From Cinclus cinclus (taxonomy: Eukaryota > Chordata > Aves > Passeriformes > Cinclidae): 64,000 nt of DNA. The stretch's first letter is position 1. Each line of letters starts with the position of its first letter. The stretch covers positions 7,099,833 through 7,163,832 of the forward strand of contig NC_085071.1 in NCBI RefSeq assembly GCF_963662255.1, written 5' to 3'. Under the pieces are notes generated by a model, which was not told where the DNA came from, did no database searches, and saw only the letters and a program-made list of their open reading frames with translations. This document shows, in pieces, positions 10,442-19,299 of the stretch. The translations under genes were made by a program, and so were the position numbers.

Positions 10442-11100
10442 ATAAATAGGTTATTGTTACTTTTTTCTTTTTTTTTTCTTTTTTTCTTTTTTGTTGCTCG
10501 ATCTGTAAATAAATTTTTTTTCTCAGTGCATACTGGGGGGGTTTTTGCTCTTTTCTGCTGCATATTCACCTCTTGGATGCTTTAGACCTGTTCTCCATCA
10601 TTTTTGGATTCTCCCTCCGGTGCGTGATTCTCTCTCTCCTTTTTTTTTTTTTTTTGGCGATTTTTCAGCTTTTTAATTTATTTTTTTTTATCCTTAAACA
10701 TTTTTTTTTTAACTTCTTTTCTTCAAAAGTATTTACAATTGCTGGTTTTGTGCAGAAAACGAAAATTAATCAAAATAAAAAATAAAACTTAAAAGAGTCC
10801 CTCTGCTTCTGGCTGGGAGGAGAGAGAGAGAGAAAGAGAACGCGGCGCCGGCGCCACGGCCGAGGCAGGGCCGGGGGCGAAGCGGGGCCGGGGTCCCCTC
10901 CGGAGGTGCCCCCTCCTCTCCTCCTTTCCTTTCCTCTCCCCTCCTCTCCTCTCCTCTCTGCTCCGGCGGCCGGGACGGGTTGGGGGGCGCAGGGCTGGGG
11001 GAGAGGGAGAGAGGAGTGAGTGAGTGAGGGTCCCACCATGGGGTGTGCGCCCACCCCCCAGCACCCACGGACCTGGGGTTCAGGCACCCAAACACCCTGT

Positions 11101-11808
11101 GGGGCTGGGGGTCGTGTTCCCCCCAACCTGGCACCCAAACACTCCGGGATTTGGGGTCCTGTTCACCCCAACCTGGCACCCAAACACTCCGGGATTTGGG
11201 GTCGTGTTCCCCCCAACCTGCCACCCAAACACTCCGGGATTTGGGGTCCTGTTCCCCCCAACCTGCCACCCAAACACTCCGGGATTTGGGGTCCTGTTCC
11301 CCCCAACCTGGCACCCAAACACTCCGGGATTTGGGGTCCTGTTCACCCCAACCTGGCACCCAAACACTCCGGGATTTGGGGTCGTGTTCCCCCCAACCTG
11401 CCACCCAAACACTCCGGGATTTGGGGTCCTGTTCCCCCCAACCTGCCACCCAAACACTCCGGGATTTGGGGTCCTGTTCCCCCCAACCTGGCACCCAAAC
11501 ACTCCGGGATTTGGGGTCCTGTTCCCCCCAACCTGCCACCCAAACACTCCGGGATTTGGGGTCCTGTTCCCCCCAACCTGGCACCCAAAACTCCGGGATT
11601 TGGGGTCCTGTTCCCCCTAACCTGGCACCCAAAACTCCGGGATTTGGGGTCGTGTTCCCCCCAACCTGGCACCCAAACACTCCGGGATTTGGGGTCCTGT
11701 TCCCCCCAACCTGGCACCCAAACACTCCGGGATTTGGGGTCGTGTTCCCCCCAACCTGGCACCCAAACACTCCGGGATTTGGGGTCCTGCTCCCCCCATC
11801 TGGCCCCC
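11101..11808. repeat. 45-bp minisatellite, about 16 copies, in a 3'-UTR intron
   Basis: Tandem units of 45 bp, GGGATTTGGGGTCSTGTTC then CCCCCAACCTGSCACCC then AAACACTCC, begin at 11146, 11191, 11236 and so on to 11774, flanked by one diverged unit on each side. Two units (11551 and 11595) are 44 bp after a one-base loss. Because 45 is a multiple of three, frames on both strands stay open for 120-380 codons as perfect 15-residue repeats; these are artefacts. Variants at three positions show a four-unit (180-bp) higher-order block present twice, 11146-11325 and 11326-11505. The array sits wholly inside the predicted AHDC1 intron 10813-12096. Confidence 0.95.
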
Positions 11809-12096
11809 GATAGGGGTCTGGAGCACCCCAAACCCCCTGCGCTCCGGCACAGCCGGGGTCCTGCACCCCCAGCCCGCGCTCCAAGCACCTCTGGGATTTG
11901 GAGCCCACAGGGTCCCCAGGTTGATGCTGGGTGGGACAACACCCGGGGCAGCCAGGTGACAGCCCAGGTCACAGCCTGAGAGGGGCAGGGGCACCCCGAG
12001 GGGGGCACGGGTGGGTCAGAGACCCCACCAGAGCACGGAGCACCCAGCACACCCCACTGGGCACCCGCGCCAGGTGGGAACACAGCCGGCACTCAC

Positions 12097-12143
12097 CTGG
12101 TGATGGTGGCGTCTCTGAGCCCCGCTGGTGACGCTGCCCGAGC
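12097..12143 (-). other. AHDC1: AHDC1 47-nt internal 3'-UTR exon
   Basis: On the minus strand CTGACCCCCCCCAG precedes GCTCGGGCAGCGTC, and the segment ends CATCACCAG followed by GTGAGT (complement of 12091-12096), a consensus donor. Both boundaries are good and the exon lies between the stop-containing exon and the terminal 3'-UTR exon. It would be wholly noncoding. The donor is near-perfect; the acceptor has a C-tract but a close branch point, so the exon might begin elsewhere. Confidence 0.5.
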
Positions 12144-12355
12144 CTGGGGGGGGTCAGCGCTTCACCAGCGCCCAGTGGTGTCCAGCGGGCACAGCAGCAC
12201 CGGGAGGGAAAGGAAAACAAAGAATCCCCAAACAGCCGAGGGGTCCCTGGCCGGGCCGTGGGCAGGGGGCACCCAGCGCTGACCCCCAGACCCCTTCCTG
12301 CCCTCCCTGCCCTCCCTGCCCGCGCCCCTGCGCCGGGCCTGGGCCTGCGCTGCCT

Positions 12356-12383
12356 GTCCGTCCGTCCGTCCGTCCGTCCGATT
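12356..12383. repeat. (GTCC/TCCG)n tetranucleotide run
   Basis: CTGTCCGTCCGTCCG continues for five to six TCCG units with a final variant. It lies in the AHDC1 intron between the coding exon and the 47-nt exon. Confidence 0.85.
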
Positions 12384-12574
12384 GTCCTGCTGCGGGGCGG
12401 GGGGGGCGGCAGTCCGGGAAGCAGAGCTGGAGGTTGGCAGGTGGAGTGGGTTTGAGTGCGGAGGGGGAAAAACGGGGGGTTTCTCTCTTCATCCATTATT
12501 ATTAATTTTTTCCTTTTGTTTCACTTATTCTTTATCTTTTTTTTTCCTCTTTTTTCCTTTTTTTCTCCTTTTTC

Positions 12575-12578
<4 letters not shown>

Positions 12579-12627
<49 letters not shown>
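12579..12627. repeat. Uninterrupted poly(T) of 49 bases
   Basis: A 49-base T run preceded by about 90 bases of T-rich sequence with C interruptions. On the AHDC1 strand it is poly(A). It could be the tail of a retroposed sequence, but I see no target-site duplication or recognisable body. Length is likely to be polymorphic and hard to sequence accurately. Confidence 0.9.
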
Positions 12628-12631
<4 letters not shown>

Positions 12632-12869
12632 AACAAACAAACGGTTCCAATCCCAGTTAAATACAGAACTTGAAAAGTGTTCCAGAAAAAAGTGCTGGCT
12701 AAATTACCTCTGAAAGAGAAACACAACACAGAGAGAGAGGGGAGAGAGGGGTCATGATGAGAAGGGCCCTGAGGGTCCCCTGTGTCCCCATGTGCCACCC
12801 TCACCCCCAGGCTCTCCCCTACCTACCCTGTAACAAAACCTCGTTGTCCTGTTGGCACGTCAGCAGACA

Positions 12870-15800
12870 CTACAATGAGGTGACCGTAAAAGTGTCCTCG
12901 GGGTGTTGTTGCTCTACCATGGGTCCCAAAAACCCACTCTTCTGGGTGGGGGCCATGACGGGGTGCCCTTGGGGTGCAAAACTGGGGTACCTGTAGTTGT
13001 CCTGCAGCTGCAACATTGAGTCTCTCGGTACGGGGGAGATGTTCAAGTCACTGATCAAGGGACAAGCGTAGGGTCCTCGGTGGTGAGCCCGGGACATCTC
13101 CAAGGGCTCCTTCTCACCCTTGGAGGGGTGGGTGCCGCTCGGGCTGCTCAAGTGGGGGTTCAGACACGGGGGGTCCGTCCTGCCCATGAAGTCTACCAGC
13201 ATCCCGGCCCCCGCCTTGCCGTCGTACGAAGGGCTGCGGGTGCTGGCGTTGGGGGAATACCAGTATGGGGGATTTTTGCAACTGGGGGAGTCGTAGTGCG
13301 GTTGAGGCATGGGGAGGTCGCGGCAAGCCAGGTGTGGGGCGTGCGGCAGGGCCCCCCCCTGCATGCTGTGTTTGAGCGAGTCGCAGGCCGGCAGCTTTCG
13401 GATGCTGCCTGCCCGGAGGTCTTCCTTGAAGGCCAAGGTTGGGGAGCAGTTGGGCGAGAAGGCTTTCTGCAAACCGGCCTCGAACACAGTCTGCTGGCCG
13501 GGGGCTGCCAGCTGGTGTGGGAGGGCAGGGAAGTGCTTGCTCTCCAAATCTGGCTGCCCCAAACCGGGGGAGTCGCTCTGGAACCCCTGGACAAAGGTCC
13601 CATCCGAGGGGGTGGAGGGGTTCATGGAGTAGGGGCCGGTGTAGTCACAGGGGTCCCGCTCCCCCACCCCGAAGGCCCGGGACTGGGAGGGCAGGGGGGA
13701 CATGCTGCTGTCCCCGCTGTAGTAGTCCAAGCCCAGGTCCGTGTTCTCCTGGAAGAGGGGGTTCACCGCCTGTGACTTGGTGGGGAACTTGGCTTTGCCC
13801 GTCCCCCTCTCCTTCTTAGAGGCGCAAGCCCCTCGGGAACCCCGGGGCTGCCGGGGTCCCGTGTTCCTCTTGGAGGGGTACACGGAGGAAGAAGAGGAAG
13901 AGGAGGAGAAACTCAGGTGGGAGGTGTCGAACATATCCACCTTCTTCCGTCGGCCTCGACCGGGCTTAGAGTTACTCTGGAAGAGGACGCTCTGGTTCCA
14001 GTTGTAGCCAGGGGCAGAGGATGCCTCATTCCAGTCCATCATCAGCTTCTCCAGGCTGGAGAGGCTGGACTGGCCCTCACTGGAGGACGCCTCGCTGTTG
14101 GCGCGCCGGTAACCAGCCGGCTGGTTGAACTGGGTGCTGTCGGAGGAGGACTCGGAGAAGGTCTCGGAGACCGTCTGCTGCTTGGCTTTCTGCGGGGTGT
14201 AGTTGGAGATGTCCAGGATGACATTGGGTTCGTTGAGGTGGCACTCAAAGCCCGGGTTGTAGAGCTGGCTGAAGGCTTCCGAGCTCCAATCCAACCCGCC
14301 GTAGCCCTGCCGGAAGGCCCACGGCGCGGCGCTGGGGAACTGCCGGCAATTCTCAGGTGAGGGCTGGAAGGATGCTGACCCCTTGGGCACCATGTAGCCG
14401 CCGGGCGAGACGGTGCTGGCCCGGCTGTCGCAGCGCAGGGGGGTGTGCGCGGCGCTGGAGAACTGCCCCCCCTGCTCGGCACTGTTGAAGAAGGCGGCTT
14501 TTCCCAGTGGCAAACTGGGACCAGCTGTTGGTGGCGCGTAGCCGGCACTGTGGGCACTGCTGGGCGAGGACGGGAGGCTGCTGCCACTGCCGTAGGCGAA
14601 GCTGCAGTCCTTGCTGTTGGGGCAGTCCTGTGCTGATGGGTACTGCTTTCCTGGTGGGAACACGCTGGTGGGTGCCACGCTCTGCCCGGCGCTGCCGTAG
14701 CTGCCGTACGGTGAGTAGCCAGGGGTGCCACTGGCCGCGGGGTGAGCCGTGGGTGAGCGGGACACGGCCGATGGCGGGGCCAGTTTGGGGAAGGACTCGG
14801 TGGCCCGGCACTCCGACGAGCCTTGGGTCACCCCGTAGCCGCTGGAGGCACGGCCGGGCGGGAATGCCGGCCGACCCTGCATGGCCGCATGGAAGGCGGC
14901 TTCGGCGGCCGGGCTGGCCGCCGGCACTTTGCCCCCGCGGGCCGTGTAGGCAGCCATGCCCCGCTGGCCGGGCAGCGCGGCCGGCGGGGCCGTGTAGGCA
15001 GCCGCCGATTTACGGGACTCGGAGCGGGACGCGGAGAGGGCGAAGTCCAGCAGGTCGGAGGAGTCATCCGAGTCCAGCAAGGAGCGGAAATAGCCGGTGA
15101 AGAGGCTGTGCCGCTCCGGACCGGCGTCCGTCTGCGAGGACGGCGCGCTGCTGGCGTAGAACCCGGCGCGGCCGGAGGAGCCGGACTCCAGCCCCGCGGC
15201 GTGGAAGGGCCTCGCCTCGGCCCCTTGGTAGCCACCGCTGCGTCCAGCCTGGCTGCCGGGGTGGCCGTGGTGGGGGGCCCAGGGGCTGCCCTTCTCCCCC
15301 CCGCCCCACTCAGCGGCGGGGCCGTCCCCGAAACTCTGCCCGGAGCTGGGTTCGGGGAAGAGCGCCCCGTTCTTGCGCGCCCGTCGCTTGCGCTTGGGTT
15401 TGCCCACGGGGTCGGGCTCCAGCCGGCCGCGCTTGCGGGGGTGCACGGGGTCAGCGTGGAGGGCGCTGGGCGCTTTCTTCTTCTTCCCGATGCCCTCGAA
15501 GAAATCGCTGAAGGAGCAGCGTGCGGCGCGGGCGGCGTGGCCCCCTCCGCGCCCACCGAAGCCGCCCGCCTTGCCGCCGCGCCGGCGGAAGCCTTGGACG
15601 CGGTGCAGAAAGTGGGAGATGCTCTGGGTGTCGGGGGCTTGGTGGATGGACTCGGGCTCGCTGGGGGTCCAGCAGCGGGGCGGCGAGCAGCGCCCCGAGC
15701 ACTGGCTCTGCCGGTTGAGGAAGGCCAGCTTAGCCAACACGTCCGAGTAGTCGGCTTTGCTGTCATTGGTGTCGGCGATGTAGGAGGGCTGGGGCGAGGC

Positions 15801-17801
15801 AAGCTTCTGCTTCCTCCTCCTCCTCTTCTTCACTTCCGGGGTGGGCTCCTTGGGCTTGGCTTGGCCCAGCAGCAGGTTTTTGGGAGGCCGGCCCCGCTTG
15901 CGCTTCAGGATAATGGGCATCTCGCCGGGGGGGAACACCACGACCACGTTGCGCCCATTGTTCTTCATCTTGAGCAGCGGCGTGGGCTCCATGGAGCTGC
16001 TGGCTGCCAGCTCCTTCCCCTCCAGGTTCAAGTTGCTGCTGAGCGATGACACCTTATAGGTGGTCTTGTTCCTCCTCCCCAGGGACACGGGGATCTTGGC
16101 CATCTTCACCACCATCTTCCTCACCCCACGGCACTTGCTCTTCTTCCCAGCCGTGGGGGCTTTGGGCATCTCGTCGGGGTCCAGGGGAGCGGGGGGCGGT
16201 GGGGGGCTCAGCACTGGGGTGTCGGGCTCCTCGGGCCCGGGGGGCATCTCGGCGGGCAGGGCGAGGGGGGACAGGACGCGGCTCTCAGGGGTGATGTCCA
16301 CCCGGCGCCCCCGCCCCGCCCTCCTCCTGCGGCACAGCATCTTTGGCTTATCTGTCCGGCGCAGGGCGTACTTGCGATGGTCTTCGCCACACCGCCCGGC
16401 CCCCCGGCCCCCACAGGGACCCCGCTTCACCATCGTGCTCAGGGGACACCCCCCGAGCCGCGGCTGCAGCCCGTGGGGCCGCAGAGGGTCCCCAGCGCCC
16501 GGCTGTGCCTCCAGTAGCTCCGAGACGGTTCCCAGCGGCTGCGGCTCCAGCAGCGAGGGCTCGGAGGGCAGCAGCGGGGGCTCCAGTGCTCCGGGCAGCG
16601 GCTCCAGGGTCTGCAGCCCCAGAGGCTCCGCCAGCGGCTCCAGCGACTGCAGCTCCAGCGACTCGGACAGAGGCTCCAGCGACTGCAGCTCCAGAGACTC
16701 AGAGAGCGGCTCCAGCGACTGCAGCCCCAACGGCTCCAGGTTTTGCAGCTCCAGCGACTCCGGCAGCGGCTCCAGGCTCTGCGAATCAAGCAGCTGGGGC
16801 TGTGACTCCAGGGACTGGGAATCCAACAGCCGGGACTGGGAGTCCAGCTCTTGGGCTGGCAGCAACTGGGGCTGCGGCTCCATCGCCTGCGACTCCAGCA
16901 GCTGCGTCCCCGGGCACGCCAGGGAGGCCAGCTCGTTCAGGATGTCCGCCTCGGCCAGCTCCGAGTAATCGCTGGCATTGGGCTGGGAGCAGCCAGCTTC
17001 ATCCACCGGAGCTCTGGAGACATCCCCCACACCCACGCTGTGTCCTGGGGGCTGCGGGGTGCTCCCCCCGCCTCCTTCAGCCTCTCCATCGCGTGCCGGG
17101 GGCCGGGGATGCCGCGACGGGTCGGATTTGAGGAGCACCCCCCGCTCCTCGGGGCTGCGGATGCTGTTGGCCAGGGAGGGAGAGGAGAAGAAGCTGTACT
17201 GGAGGTCACGGTCAGCGGGCAGGAGGCGGCTGTCCTCGTGAGCCCCGCCGCCACCGCGGAGGCTGCCACAGTCCAGGTGCACCCCGCTGTTCTTGAGGTC
17301 CTCGGAGAGGCGGTTGAGGTCCTTCATGATGTCGATGAGCTGCACCACAGGGTGGAGGTTGATGTGCCCGTTGCCGCACTTGCTCCGCAGCAAGGCGAGG
17401 ATGCTGTCTACGTTGCAGCGGCCCGAGGCCAGTGTCGCGTTGGGGAAGGTTTTGGGCGCCCGATCGCGGGTGGATGCCTCCTCCGCGCTGCCCCCCAGGA
17501 TACGGGGCTCCCCAGCGCAGCCCAGCAGGTCCTCGGCCGCCTTGGTGCCCCCGTGGACGCTCTGGCAGCGGTCGGCCGGGTCGCCGTGCAGCAGCGAGCC
17601 TGCCTGGTGCTCCCGGCCGAGCGCGGGGCAGGAGCCCTCAGGGAAGCTGAGCACGCTGCAGGATAACGCCTTCTCGGCCGGGCAGGCTGGGGGCCGCTGC
17701 ACCGGGTGTCCCGGCGGGTAGAATTTGGGCTCTCGGACGTAGTCGGGCGAGCCACGCACAACGCTGGTCGTTACCACTGGGCCCGGGGGCTTCACGCGCA
17801 T
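12870..17801 (-). CDS. AHDC1: AHDC1 (Gibbin), AT-hook chromatin protein
   Basis: A 1643-codon frame in one exon (human AHDC1 is about 1603 residues). AHDC1/Gibbin is a nuclear AT-hook protein that associates with chromatin and acts in ectodermal and mesodermal patterning; truncating human variants cause Xia-Gibbs syndrome (established). Visible features: a conserved helix-like block [19 protein letters not shown] at about 151-169; an acidic Leu/Ser/Gln/Glu repeat region at about 301-420; a first AT-hook-like [10 protein letters not shown] at 491-500; a basic block around 556-590; the canonical AT-hook KRKRGRPPK at 633-641; lysine/arginine-rich clusters at 655-668 and 789-811 (NLS candidates); an [21 protein letters not shown] block near 900-920; a third hook-like GRGRRKK at 1281-1287; a serine run near 1298-1306; and C-terminus [10 protein letters not shown] chose the ATG at 17801 because it opens [10 protein letters not shown], aligning with the known protein start; the in-frame ATG at 17951 lies upstream of the acceptor, in intron. 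The stop is TAG at 12872-12870. The repeat region accounts for much of the extra N-terminal length. Confidence 0.97.
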   Translation of the reverse strand: MRVKPPGPVVTTSVVRGSPDYVREPKFYPPGHPVQRPPACPAEKALSCSVLSFPEGSCPALGREHQAGSLLHGDPADRCQSVHGGTKAAEDLLGCAGEPRILGGSAEEASTRDRAPKTFPNATLASGRCNVDSILALLRSKCGNGHINLHPVVQLIDIMKDLNRLSEDLKNSGVHLDCGSLRGGGGAHEDSRLLPADRDLQYSFFSSPSLANSIRSPEERGVLLKSDPSRHPRPPARDGEAEGGGGSTPQPPGHSVGVGDVSRAPVDEAGCSQPNASDYSELAEADILNELASLACPGTQLLESQAMEPQPQLLPAQELDSQSRLLDSQSLESQPQLLDSQSLEPLPESLELQNLEPLGLQSLEPLSESLELQSLEPLSESLELQSLEPLAEPLGLQTLEPLPGALEPPLLPSEPSLLEPQPLGTVSELLEAQPGAGDPLRPHGLQPRLGGCPLSTMVKRGPCGGRGAGRCGEDHRKYALRRTDKPKMLCRRRRAGRGRRVDITPESRVLSPLALPAEMPPGPEEPDTPVLSPPPPPAPLDPDEMPKAPTAGKKSKCRGVRKMVVKMAKIPVSLGRRNKTTYKVSSLSSNLNLEGKELAASSSMEPTPLLKMKNNGRNVVVVFPPGEMPIILKRKRGRPPKNLLLGQAKPKEPTPEVKKRRRRKQKLASPQPSYIADTNDSKADYSDVLAKLAFLNRQSQCSGRCSPPRCWTPSEPESIHQAPDTQSISHFLHRVQGFRRRGGKAGGFGGRGGGHAARAARCSFSDFFEGIGKKKKAPSALHADPVHPRKRGRLEPDPVGKPKRKRRARKNGALFPEPSSGQSFGDGPAAEWGGGEKGSPWAPHHGHPGSQAGRSGGYQGAEARPFHAAGLESGSSGRAGFYASSAPSSQTDAGPERHSLFTGYFRSLLDSDDSSDLLDFALSASRSESRKSAAAYTAPPAALPGQRGMAAYTARGGKVPAASPAAEAAFHAAMQGRPAFPPGRASSGYGVTQGSSECRATESFPKLAPPSAVSRSPTAHPAASGTPGYSPYGSYGSAGQSVAPTSVFPPGKQYPSAQDCPNSKDCSFAYGSGSSLPSSPSSAHSAGYAPPTAGPSLPLGKAAFFNSAEQGGQFSSAAHTPLRCDSRASTVSPGGYMVPKGSASFQPSPENCRQFPSAAPWAFRQGYGGLDWSSEAFSQLYNPGFECHLNEPNVILDISNYTPQKAKQQTVSETFSESSSDSTQFNQPAGYRRANSEASSSEGQSSLSSLEKLMMDWNEASSAPGYNWNQSVLFQSNSKPGRGRRKKVDMFDTSHLSFSSSSSSSSVYPSKRNTGPRQPRGSRGACASKKERGTGKAKFPTKSQAVNPLFQENTDLGLDYYSGDSSMSPLPSQSRAFGVGERDPCDYTGPYSMNPSTPSDGTFVQGFQSDSPGLGQPDLESKHFPALPHQLAAPGQQTVFEAGLQKAFSPNCSPTLAFKEDLRAGSIRKLPACDSLKHSMQGGALPHAPHLACRDLPMPQPHYDSPSCKNPPYWYSPNASTRSPSYDGKAGAGMLVDFMGRTDPPCLNPHLSSPSGTHPSKGEKEPLEMSRAHHRGPYACPLISDLNISPVPRDSMLQLQDNYRYPSFAPQGHPVMAPTQKSGFLGPMVEQQHPEDTFTVTSL
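16572..16895 (-). repeat. AHDC1: In-frame 36-bp coding repeat in AHDC1
   Basis: Within the CDS, residues about 303-410 are built from LLDSQSLE and [12 protein letters not shown] units. The DNA repeats with a 36-bp period in its best part (12 residues, two near-identical copies at about 16622-16715), with shorter partial units either side. All changes keep the frame. The human protein has a similar Leu/Glu/Pro-rich region, so the character is conserved even though the copy number appears to have drifted. Confidence 0.85.
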
Positions 17802-18269
17802 CCTGACCTCCTCCTCCCCCGCGTGCCGCTTGGCCGAGCAGTTGCTGACATGGGGGTCAGGGAAGGTGACACCAGGACCTATGGGCAGCAGAGAGGGGGA
17901 CAGTGAGGTTCCGCAGGTGCTGCCAGCCAAAAACAGCCAGCAGAGCCTCACTCCATCCCCCGGTTCTCAGGGATGAAGTCCCCATATCCACCCCCCAGCT
18001 CCCTCTGCCCTGTCACCAGCGGGGACCGGGCTGGCACCGCAGGAGCCCTGCTCACAGTTGGGAAAATGGGGCCTTGGGGGATGCCTTCGCCAGCCCAGGA
18101 GCAGGGGGCTGGATGTCCTCCCCACATCAGGAGCACTCGTACCAGACTCCAGCACAGAGCTCCCTCCCAGACGAAGAGGGGTTCCCGTGGGGGTCTGGGA
18201 TTTCCCACCCTACCCCATGGGCAGAGTTTGGGTATCTGGGGAGGTCTGAGGGCTAGGGCTGGAACTTAC

Positions 18270-18310
18270 CCTCGGCTTTGCTGCTGCTCCTGCTATTGCA
18301 CTTGAGCTCT
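18270..18310 (-). other. AHDC1: AHDC1 41-nt upstream exon
   Basis: Minus strand: GGCTGACCC branch-like sequence, pyrimidine tract CCCCTTCCTTTGCAG (acceptor CT at 18311-18312), exon AGAGCTCAAGTGCAATAGC onward, ending GCCGAGG, then GTAAGT (complement of 18264-18269). Both sites are close to consensus and branch spacing is about 25 nt. The 391-nt intron that follows ends at the coding-exon acceptor. In the frame of the AHDC1 protein the exon is open throughout (it starts in phase 2 and ends in phase 1) and would encode a Ser/Lys-rich peptide. Conventionally this would be 5' UTR; it may be coding in a longer isoform. Confidence 0.65.
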
Positions 18311-18592
18311 CTGCAAAGGAAGGGGTGTGCAGGGTCAGCCCCACGCGAGGGGAGACTCACTGAAGTGCCCACCACCCCTGTGCCAGTCCCTGCACGGGAC
18401 ATACCAGGGGTTGATCCTCCCGAGCTCCCACGGCCGCCCATCACCGTGACTTTGGGATGGGCAAAGAGAGGGAGGCTGCCTCTGATCTGGGGGACAGAGG
18501 GGACAGGTTTACGCCCCCCTCCCATCCCCAGCACCCCCACCACCCCCTCCGTGGGGCGGGGGGGGGGGGGCGGGGGTCCTTTGGTGGCGCTG

Positions 18593-18604
18593 CCACTAGG
18601 TGTC
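18593..18604 (+). promoter_or_regulatory. Candidate CTCF site
   Basis: CCACTAGGTGTC matches the CTCF core CCASYAGRKGGC at 11 of 12 positions and is preceded by a G. It lies in the intron between the 163-nt and 41-nt AHDC1 exons. Motif match only. Confidence 0.3.
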
Positions 18605-19062
18605 CCCGGCGAGCCGCGCTCCGGACACACGGGGGGGGGTCTTCGCCCGAGGAGGTGGCTCAGCACATCCCACCCCCCACATCCCCCCGGCTCCCACCCA
18701 GCCGCGGACACCCCACGCACAGCTGCATCCCCCACCCGCGGTGACACTGCCCGGTGCCGCCCCTCCCCTGGCCAGGACGCCCCTCTGTGGCACCTGCCTC
18801 AGTTTCCCCCCGTTGGAATGGGCTGCAGTGAGGGTGGTGCTGGGGTGGCTCAGGCACTCGCGAGTGGGTGCCGGGCACTCCGCGCCCACTGCACAGGGGC
18901 TGCAGCCCGTCTGTTCACCCCAAAATCCCAAGCCGGGAGGCTGTGTGGAGCCGGGGAGCCTCTCGCCCGGTGTCTCCCAGACAGGGATGGACAGAACACC
19001 GGCAGCAAGATGTGCCGCCAACCCCCGCTTGGTGCCATTTTTGGGGTGAGGCCCCCAGGTAC

Positions 19063-19225
19063 CTGTTCCGGGGGTGTTTGCAGTGCAGGTTCACTCGGAA
19101 GCTCCTGCTGTCGCCGTCGCTGCCGGGCTGGCGGGGGCCGGAGCCCTGGGCACGCGGGAACCACTCGGCTGGCGGGCTGGCACCGTTCTCCAGTGCGAGG
19201 GGCTGGCAGGCGACCGAGCTCCCAT
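19063..19225 (-). other. AHDC1: Candidate 163-nt AHDC1 upstream exon
   Basis: Minus strand: GGGCTGATG branch-like word, GTCTCTGTCGAGCAG acceptor (CT at 19226-19227), an open frame of 53 full codons rich in Pro/Ala/Gly then Arg/Asn/His/Cys, ending CGGAACAG before GTACCT (complement of 19057-19062). The exon ends two bases into a codon and the 41-nt exon starts with one, so the join keeps the frame of the AHDC1 protein. The acceptor is only moderate, and the exon might instead extend upstream as an alternative first exon, since the flanking 19.3-20.7 kb is CpG-rich. Confidence 0.4.
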
Positions 19226-19299
19226 CTGCTCGACAGAGACCCCGCACATCAGCCCAGCGGCCCCCTCCCCTGGGAGCACCACTCGCCCCGGCTGCCGCG

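Larger units (their letters stand above)
9590..10812 (-). other. AHDC1: AHDC1 terminal exon, 3' UTR
   Basis: On the minus strand a long, clean pyrimidine tract ending CTCTCCTCCCAG (CT at 10813-10814 on the plus strand) is a very strong 3' splice site. It is followed by CCAGAAGCAGAGGGACTC and then an A/U-rich stretch with many A-runs, typical of a vertebrate 3' UTR. The composition switches abruptly from GC-rich to AT-rich exactly at this junction. There is no long coding frame. Pumilio-type sites (10389-10441) and an ATTAAA signal (9607-9612) lie within it. The exon belongs to AHDC1 because it is the next acceptor downstream of the 47-nt exon and the coding exon on the same strand. The 3' end is estimated from the poly(A) signal; alternative AATAAA words (for example 9778-9783) may give shorter transcripts. 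Confidence 0.7.
12827..17878 (-). other. AHDC1: AHDC1 main coding exon
   Basis: The 5' boundary on the minus strand is a textbook acceptor: CCTCAC branch region, a pyrimidine tract, then CTGCCCATAG at the plus-strand CT of 17879-17880, with the exon starting GTCCTGGTG. It provides 77 nt before the usual ATG at 17801. The 3' boundary is less certain: TTACAGG followed by GTAGGT (complement of 12821-12826), 43 nt after the stop codon. One giant exon carrying the whole conventional CDS matches the known human gene structure. Confidence 0.7.

Noticed and set aside
11101..11808. Regular repeat resembling a CRISPR array
   Set aside because: Units are contiguous with no unique spacers, the genome is vertebrate, and no cas genes are present.
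10766..11979. Open frames of 319-380 codons on both strands with perfect 15-residue repeats
   Set aside because: They are translations of the 45-bp minisatellite. The unit is divisible by three, so all frames without a stop in one unit stay open. No start context or splice support.
14823..16968. Plus-strand frames of 302 and 408 codons antisense to AHDC1
   Set aside because: They mirror the GC-rich codon pattern of the AHDC1 CDS on the other strand and have no domain or independent signals.
17802..17951. Upstream in-frame ATG extending AHDC1 by 50 residues (MRLCWLF...)
   Set aside because: It lies 5' of a strong splice acceptor (17879-17880), so codons before 17878 are intronic. The real upstream frame, if any, comes from the 41-nt exon.
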